Shown piece after piece: positions 6,437-10,000 of a stretch of 10,000 nt of DNA; position 1 is the first letter of the stretch; each line of letters starts with the position of its first letter. A model generated the notes under the pieces. The model made no database searches. It was not told the DNA's origin and worked only from the letters and a program-made list of their open reading frames with translations. The DNA is from Magnetospirillum sp. (GTDB lineage: Bacteria > Pseudomonadota > Alphaproteobacteria > Rhodospirillales > Magnetospirillaceae): contig JAIWOG010000200.1 of NCBI GenBank assembly GCA_020217035.1, positions 1 through 10,000 of the forward strand. The letters run 5' to 3'. Position numbers and translations under genes: made by a program.

Positions 6437-7585
6437 TTACTCCGGTTGATCCTCGGCCAGGGCGGCGATGGTGCGGGCCAGAAGCTTGAATTGCGCCCTG
6501 AGTTCGCCCACCAATTCGTCATGGGAACGGGCGTGCAGTTCCACCAGCCGGTTCATGGAAACATCCAGGTTGCGCAGATGGGTGCGGCTGACTTCGTCCA
6601 TGCCGGGTGAAGACGTGGCGCCGACGCCGCTTTGTTCGGCGATGCGGGCCAAAAGCGGCCGCATTTCCAACTGCGCCTCGCCCAGTTTCAGCATCAGCGC
6701 CTGTTCCACCTTCATCTGGTCGGCCAGGGTCGACAAACGATCGTTCAGCGACTGGATGTTGGAATTGGCGGAAATGCGGCTTTCCTCGCCCCGCGCGATG
6801 GTGCGTTGCAAGCCATCCAGGGAATCGGCGGTCTGTTCCAACAGCGCCCGGATGTAGGCCGGCACCGACTGGTCCCCGTCCGAGATGCCGGAAGACGATC
6901 CCAGGCGGGTCTGGCCGGCCAGCCATTCTTCCAATTCATTGTAGAAGGTGTTCTGCGCTTGGCCCGCCTGCAAATCCAAGAAGCCCAGAACCAGCGACCC
7001 GGCCAAGCCGAACAGCGAGGTGGAAAAGGCGGTGCCCATGCCGGCCAGCGGCGCTTCCAGGCCGACCTTCATGCGTTCGAAGGCGGCGGCGGCGGCGTCG
7101 CCGCCCACCGACAGGCTGGCGATCACCTCGCCCACCGAACCGACGGTCCGCGACAGCCCCCAGAAGGTGCCCAGCAGGCCCAGGAAGATCAGCAGGCCGA
7201 CGAAATACTTGGCCAGTTCGCGGCTTTCATCCAGGCGCGATCCGATGGAATCAAGCACCGAACGCAGGCCCAGGGCCGACAGGCTCATGCGGCCCTGGCG
7301 TTCGCCCAGCATGCCGGCCATGGGACCCAGCAGGCGCAAGCGGCCGCCCGACGGCGCCGGTTGGCCACGCATCCAACTTTCCAGCCATTCCACTTCCGGC
7401 TTCAGCAGCAGCACCTGACGGAAATTAAGCACGATACCCAGCAGGAAGACGCCCAAGATCAGGCCGTTCAACGCCGGATTGGCCATGAAGGCATTTTGCA
7501 GACCGGCGGCCAGCATGGCGGCGACCGCGGCGACGGCCGCCAGGAACAAGATCATGCGAACCAGATAGCGACTGGGTCGGGTCAT
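6437..7585 (-). CDS. MotA/TolQ/ExbB-like proton-channel membrane protein with long cytoplasmic tail
   Basis: A 382-residue protein with four hydrophobic segments: about 11-29, 38-55, 127-145 (YFVGLLIFLGLLGTFWGLS) and 180-205 (LAGMGTAFSTSLFGLAGSLVLGFLDL). The LLGTFWGL and GMGTAFSTSLFGL blocks are the hallmark pore helices 3 and 4 of the MotA/TolQ/ExbB superfamily. About 175 residues follow the last helix, mostly helical (QSLNDRLSTLADQMKVEQ, LRNLDVSMNRLVELHARSHDEL), suggesting a cytoplasmic tail like the one on ZorA. It should form a pentamer around two MotB-like subunits. The start is supported by AAGGAA 5 nt upstream of the ATG. It is the second gene of the operon, 92 nt after the OmpA-like secreted protein, and directly precedes the MotB-like gene. 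Family is clear; ion choice and cargo are unknown. Confidence 0.88.
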   Translation of the reverse strand: MTRPSRYLVRMILFLAAVAAVAAMLAAGLQNAFMANPALNGLILGVFLLGIVLNFRQVLLLKPEVEWLESWMRGQPAPSGGRLRLLGPMAGMLGERQGRMSLSALGLRSVLDSIGSRLDESRELAKYFVGLLIFLGLLGTFWGLSRTVGSVGEVIASLSVGGDAAAAAFERMKVGLEAPLAGMGTAFSTSLFGLAGSLVLGFLDLQAGQAQNTFYNELEEWLAGQTRLGSSSGISDGDQSVPAYIRALLEQTADSLDGLQRTIARGEESRISANSNIQSLNDRLSTLADQMKVEQALMLKLGEAQLEMRPLLARIAEQSGVGATSSPGMDEVSRTHLRNLDVSMNRLVELHARSHDELVGELRAQFKLLARTIAALAEDQPE

Positions 7586-7645
7586 GGTGTTTCCTTGCTC
7601 AGAATCGGCAGCGAAGCGGGCATGGTGACGGCGAAATGTGGCGAG

Positions 7646-7674
7646 GACGGGGCGACGGCACGTCGCCCCCCGTC
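7646..7674 (-). other. Intercistronic stem-loop
   Basis: A 9-bp GC stem (7649-7657 with 7661-7669, loop GCA), extended by 3 bp across a 2-nt bulge. It begins 3 nt after the stop of the OmpA-like gene. No T-run follows on the minus strand, so it is not a standard terminator. It could stabilise the upstream mRNA or reduce read-through, setting a ratio between the secreted protein and the motor pair. Confidence 0.6.
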
Positions 7675-7677
7675 GTC

Positions 7678-8889
7678 TTAACGGCCCACCAGGACGGCGT
7701 CGACGCGGTCGGCGGGACCGCGGCCATCCAGCTTGTTGCCCAAAGCCCGCACCTCGATGCGGGTGGAACGGATGCCCTTGTCCATCAGCACCTTGCGCAC
7801 TTCCAACGCACGCGACAGCGACAGACGGCGGGCCTTGGAGGACGACGCCTCGTCTCCCGAAGCATAGGCCAGCAATTGCAGGTTCAGGTCCTCGTCCTTC
7901 TGCATCCGCTTGATCAGCGAGGCCAATTCGGCACGGCCGGAATCGGACAGCTTCGAATCCTCGGCGGCGAACAGCAGGGACAAGGCGTCGCTGCCGCGCG
8001 AGATGGCGGCCGGTTCGGACGACGGCAACGACGCCACTTGCTGCGGCATCACCGGGATCGGCGGCGGCACCGGGGCCAGCATCGGCTGCGGCGCGGCGGC
8101 GATGGCGGCGGGCGCCGGAGCCGGTTGCGGCTTGGGCGGCTCGGCGGCCTTGGCGGTTTCCACCGGGGCCGCTTCCGGGGCCTTGGCCGGTTCGGCAGCC
8201 TTGACCGGTTCGGGGGCCTTCACCGGCTCGGCGATCTTGACCGGTTCGGGCACCTTGGCCGGCTGCGGCTTGGCGGGTTCCGGGGCCTTGGCCACCTCGA
8301 CCGGCTTGGCGGGAGCGGGCTCGGCCTTCTTGACTTCGGGCAAGGCGACTTCCGGGGCCTTGGCGGCGGGAACGGCTTCCGCCACCGGAGCCTTGGCCGG
8401 AACCGCCGGCTTAGCGGCGACCTTGGCCGGGGTTTCGGTCTTCACCGGTTCGGCGGCCTTGCGCTGTTCGACGATGGCGGCGATGTCGGCGGGTTCGTCG
8501 CGGGGCGGCTGGGGCTTGACGGCAGCCGGCTTGCTGGCGGCGACCTTGGTCGGCTTGGCCTTGGTTGGCTTAACCGCGACGTCCTTGGCCTTGCCGGGCT
8601 TGTAGGGCTTGTAGGTCAGACCTTGGGGAGCGGCCGAGGGCTGGGACCGCTTGACCCCCGGAGGCGTCAGCGAAGCGGCGCCGTCATGGCCACGCATGTC
8701 GTCCTTCAGCATGTCGGCCAGACTGGGCTGACGGCCAAGGCTGTCCAGCACGCCCCAGTTCACCACCACATCGGGCTGGCCGGAACCGCCGATCACCACT
8801 TGCGCCTGGGCCGGCATCACCGAAGCCAACGGCGCCACGGCCCCCAGAAGCGCCGAAAGCGCCACAATTCGCCAAGTCGCCTTTGCCAT
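7678..8889 (-). CDS. Secreted protein with TonB-like Pro/Ala/Lys/Glu linker and diverged OmpA-like C-terminal domain
   Basis: A 403-residue protein. Residues 1-29 are a Sec signal peptide (cleavage after AQA); no lipobox Cys is seen, so it is periplasmic or outer-membrane associated. A short conserved-looking segment (VVVNWGVLDSLGRQPSLADML, about 41-61) precedes a very long low-complexity linker (about 93-290) built from KAPEPVK/AAEPAK units, able to span the periplasm as TonB's does. The last 100 residues have an OmpA-like outline: LLFAAEDSKLSDSGRAEL, LSLSRALEVRKVLMDKGI (Arg360 in the place of the peptidoglycan-contacting Arg), RALG, and ADRVDAVLVG. The usual GHTD is replaced by AYASGD, so binding may be weakened or changed. 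ATG 8889 has AGAGGG 9 nt upstream. First gene of a three-gene operon with the MotA-like and MotB-like proteins, suggesting a periplasmic partner of that motor. Confidence 0.8.
   Translation of the reverse strand: MAKATWRIVALSALLGAVAPLASVMPAQAQVVIGGSGQPDVVVNWGVLDSLGRQPSLADMLKDDMRGHDGAASLTPPGVKRSQPSAAPQGLTYKPYKPGKAKDVAVKPTKAKPTKVAASKPAAVKPQPPRDEPADIAAIVEQRKAAEPVKTETPAKVAAKPAVPAKAPVAEAVPAAKAPEVALPEVKKAEPAPAKPVEVAKAPEPAKPQPAKVPEPVKIAEPVKAPEPVKAAEPAKAPEAAPVETAKAAEPPKPQPAPAPAAIAAAPQPMLAPVPPPIPVMPQQVASLPSSEPAAISRGSDALSLLFAAEDSKLSDSGRAELASLIKRMQKDEDLNLQLLAYASGDEASSSKARRLSLSRALEVRKVLMDKGIRSTRIEVRALGNKLDGRGPADRVDAVLVGR
8020..8613 (-). repeat. Low-complexity coding repeat (Pro/Ala/Lys/Glu-rich)
   Basis: Coding for residues about 93-290 of the secreted OmpA-like protein. 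Degenerate units such as EPVKAPEPVKAAEPAK recur, encoded by imperfect GGCCTTGGCCGG/TTCGGGGGCC-type repeats. The densest part is 8095-8457. It probably forms an extended, stiff polypeptide. Such tracts change length easily by slippage. Confidence 0.75.
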
Positions 8890-8905
8890 GGACTCGCACC
8901 CTCTG

Positions 8906-8932
8906 CTGTGCCCTTACATAGATGCGGCACAG
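8906..8932 (-). promoter_or_regulatory. Hairpin in the 5' leader of the motor operon
   Basis: Perfect 7-bp inverted repeat CTGTGCC (8906-8912) / GGCACAG (8926-8932) with a 13-nt loop, placed just upstream of the AGAGGG ribosome site and the ATG at 8889. Its role is unknown; it may protect or tune translation of the leader. Confidence 0.4.
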
Positions 8933-8955
8933 ACTAACCCATAGGGAGTCGCGGT

Positions 8956-8986
8956 ACAACACCGTGTTGTCAAAATCGCAACACGG
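8956..8986 (-). promoter_or_regulatory. Nested dyads upstream of the motor operon
   Basis: Two overlapping perfect inverted repeats share one arm: ACAACA-CCG-TGTTGT (8956-8970) and CCGTGTTG-N9-CAACACGG (8962-8969 with 8979-8986). A consensus TTGACA hexamer on the minus strand (8973-8968) sits inside, but no good -10 box lies 16-18 nt downstream, so the promoter is not defined. The layout suggests an operator or a pair of competing structures controlling the operon that starts at 8889. Confidence 0.45.
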
Positions 8987-9024
8987 CCGACGCCCTGGCA
9001 GAAGCCAGAATTATTTAAAGAAAT

Positions 9025-9052
9025 GGTTAACCCGTAAGTATCGGTATTAACC
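9025..9052 (-). terminator. Possible weak terminator of the inositol monophosphatase gene
   Basis: GGTTAA/TTAACC arms (9025-9030 and 9047-9052) plus an inner CCG/CGG pairing across a small internal loop, overlapping the stop codon. On the minus strand an A/T-rich stretch with short T-runs follows (ATTTCTTTAAATAATT). Stem strength is modest, so termination may be partial. Confidence 0.4.
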
Positions 9053-9844
9053 CCGCGCCTCGCGCAGCATGGACAGCAACTTGGGGTGAATCTTGTCGTT
9101 GGCGGCGACCACGTCGCCGCTGTCCAGCATGGTGGAACGACCGGTGAAGTCCGACACATAGCCGCCCGCTTCCTTGACCAGGACGACGCCGGCGGCGATA
9201 TCCCAGGGCTTCAATCCCGATTCCCAGAAACCCTCGCAGCGGCCGGCGGCCACATAGGCCATGTCCAGGGCGGCGGAACCGAAACGGCGGATGCCGGCGG
9301 TCTGCTCCATGGCGGCGGTCAATTCCTTGATGAAGGTCTTCTGGCCGGGGCGCCCGCGATGGGGAATGCCGGTGGCCAGTACCGCCTCGTTCAGGTCGCG
9401 CCGCGCCGAGACGCGCAGCCGCCATTCGTTCAGGAAGGCGCCAGCACCCTTTTCCGCGTGGAACATGGAATCGGAAATCGGTTCGTAGATCACCCCGGCG
9501 ATGATCTCGCCGTCGCGTTCCAGGCCGATGGAGACGGCGAAATGCGGGATGCCGTGGATGAAGTTGGTGGTGCCGTCGATGGGATCGATGATCCAGCGAT
9601 GGCTCTTGTCGTCGCCCACCACCTCGCCGCCTTCCTCCAGCAGGAAGCCGAAGGCCGGACGGGCCTTGGACAGGTCCTGGCGCAGGGTCTTCTCGGCCTT
9701 CAAGTCAGCCGAGGAGACGAAATCGGACGTGCCCTTCATCGACACCTGGAGCTTCTCGACCTCGCCGAAATCGCGCACCATTCCGCGCCCGGCCTTGCGG
9801 GCGGCGTTCATCATGACATTGAGAATGGGGGAACGGACGATCAC
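9047..9844 (-). CDS. suhB: Inositol monophosphatase family protein (SuhB-like)
   Basis: A 265-residue protein, the usual family length, if started at the GTG 9844-9842 (VIVRSPILNVM), which has GGGAG 8 nt upstream. A longer frame to 9910 would run back through the efp terminator and add residues unlike the family, so it is rejected. The Mg2+-dependent phosphatase motifs are intact: FLLEEGG (Glu70/71), WIIDPIDGTTNF (Asp87, Asp90, Thr92), and KPWDIAAG (Asp215). It hydrolyses myo-inositol-1-phosphate or related sugar phosphates. In E. coli SuhB also acts with the Nus factors in rRNA antitermination; whether this one does cannot be seen. It lies directly downstream of efp, an arrangement known in alphaproteobacteria, but is separated from it by a terminator, so some expression may come from its own promoter or read-through. 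Confidence 0.92.
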   Translation of the reverse strand: MIVRSPILNVMMNAARKAGRGMVRDFGEVEKLQVSMKGTSDFVSSADLKAEKTLRQDLSKARPAFGFLLEEGGEVVGDDKSHRWIIDPIDGTTNFIHGIPHFAVSIGLERDGEIIAGVIYEPISDSMFHAEKGAGAFLNEWRLRVSARRDLNEAVLATGIPHRGRPGQKTFIKELTAAMEQTAGIRRFGSAALDMAYVAAGRCEGFWESGLKPWDIAAGVVLVKEAGGYVSDFTGRSTMLDSGDVVAANDKIHPKLLSMLREARG

Positions 9845-9865
9845 GGCGGGAACTCCCAAGATGAC

Positions 9866-9905
9866 AAAAACAAGAAACCGCTCCCCGGTATAAACCAGGG
9901 AGCGG
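9866..9905 (-). terminator. Rho-independent terminator after efp
   Basis: An 8-bp stem (CCGCTCCC 9878-9885 with GGGAGCGG 9898-9905), extendable by GGT/ACC inside the loop, followed on the minus strand by TTTCTTGTTTTT (9877-9866). It starts 19 nt after the efp stop and ends 22 nt before the GTG of the monophosphatase gene. Confidence 0.8.
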
Positions 9906-9924
9906 CGCAAGGACCAGCGCGACC

Positions 9925-10000
9925 TTACTTGGCGCGTTCGACGTAGGTGCAGTCGCCGGTGTTGACGATGATCTTCTCGCCTTCGGCGATGAACGGCGGC
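9925..10000 (-). CDS. efp: Elongation factor P, C-terminal end only
   Basis: Only the last 24 codons and the TAA stop (9927-9925) are in the window; the gene continues beyond the right edge. The translation runs PPFIAEGEKIIVNTGDCTYVERA followed by Lys, matching the C-terminal OB domain of EF-P (PPFIxEGEKIxVxT...YVERA). EF-P binds between the P and E sites of the ribosome and relieves stalling at polyproline stretches, which is notable beside the Pro-rich secreted protein encoded 1 kb away, though any link is speculative. A Cys in place of the more usual Gly/Glu near the end is a minor variation. Identification rests on a short but very characteristic tail. Confidence 0.88.
   Translation of the reverse strand, partial: PPFIAEGEKIIVNTGDCTYVERAK

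Noticed and set aside
5472..7585. A complete Zorya anti-phage system or a flagellar MotAB stator.
   Set aside because: No ZorC/D/E-like helicase or nuclease gene and no flagellar gene is adjacent; only general similarity of the motor pair can be claimed.
6632..7681. A 349-codon plus-strand open frame opposite the MotA-like gene.
   Set aside because: Gln/His/Gly-rich composition typical of antisense frames in high-GC DNA; the opposite strand has clear membrane helices and family motifs.
7636..8937. A 433-codon open frame on the plus strand across the whole OmpA-like gene, rich in Gly, Leu and Arg.
   Set aside because: It is the antisense shadow of a GC-rich Pro/Ala/Lys repeat; the minus-strand frame has a signal peptide, ribosome site and a recognisable C-terminal domain.
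9845..9910. A 22-residue N-terminal extension of the inositol monophosphatase up to the ATG at 9910.
   Set aside because: It would be encoded by the efp terminator hairpin and T-run and does not resemble the family; the GTG at 9844 has a good ribosome site.

Overview
The window is high-GC, gene-dense DNA of a Gram-negative bacterium, most likely an alphaproteobacterium of the Rhodospirillales (Magnetospirillum-like). This is inferred from three things: the efp–inositol monophosphatase neighbourhood at the right end, the envelope-protein families present, and the GC-rich codon use. No rRNA, tRNA, CRISPR array or insertion sequence is visible. No gene-free stretch exceeds 160 bases. Both ends cut through genes.

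Left block (1-2205). The C-terminal part of a WD40/caspase-like (peptidase C14) protein is followed, with an ATGA stop/start overlap, by a lipoprotein alpha/beta hydrolase. A perfect 14-bp stem-loop then serves as a bidirectional terminator shared with a convergent gene for a small autotransporter-type outer-membrane beta-barrel (2203-3273, minus), which has a recognisable promoter and a possible leader hairpin.

Redox block (3412-5465). A TetR-family repressor (minus) diverges from a two-gene operon for a CxxC peroxiredoxin-like protein and a YfcG/Nu-class-type glutathione transferase. The 106-bp divergent region carries a sigma70-like promoter overlapped by two dyad symmetries. The repressor has a GC(M/L) motif whose Cys sits where the sensing Cys of NemR sits. 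The block looks like a thiol-redox or electrophile-responsive switch.

Envelope motor block (5472-8889, minus). Transcribed right to left are: a secreted protein with a long Pro/Ala/Lys/Glu-rich, TonB-like linker and a diverged OmpA-like domain; a MotA/TolQ/ExbB-like membrane protein with a long cytoplasmic tail; and a MotB-like protein with the ion-carrying Asp, a long coiled coil and an intact OmpA peptidoglycan-binding domain. No flagellar, Tol-Pal or Zorya C/D/E genes lie beside them, so this looks like a stand-alone ion-driven envelope motor. It is the most interesting item in the window. Its upstream region and 5' leader carry several inverted repeats.

Right end (9047-10000, minus). A SuhB-type inositol monophosphatase with a probable GTG start follows the 3' end of efp (elongation factor P). 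A rho-independent terminator separates the two genes.
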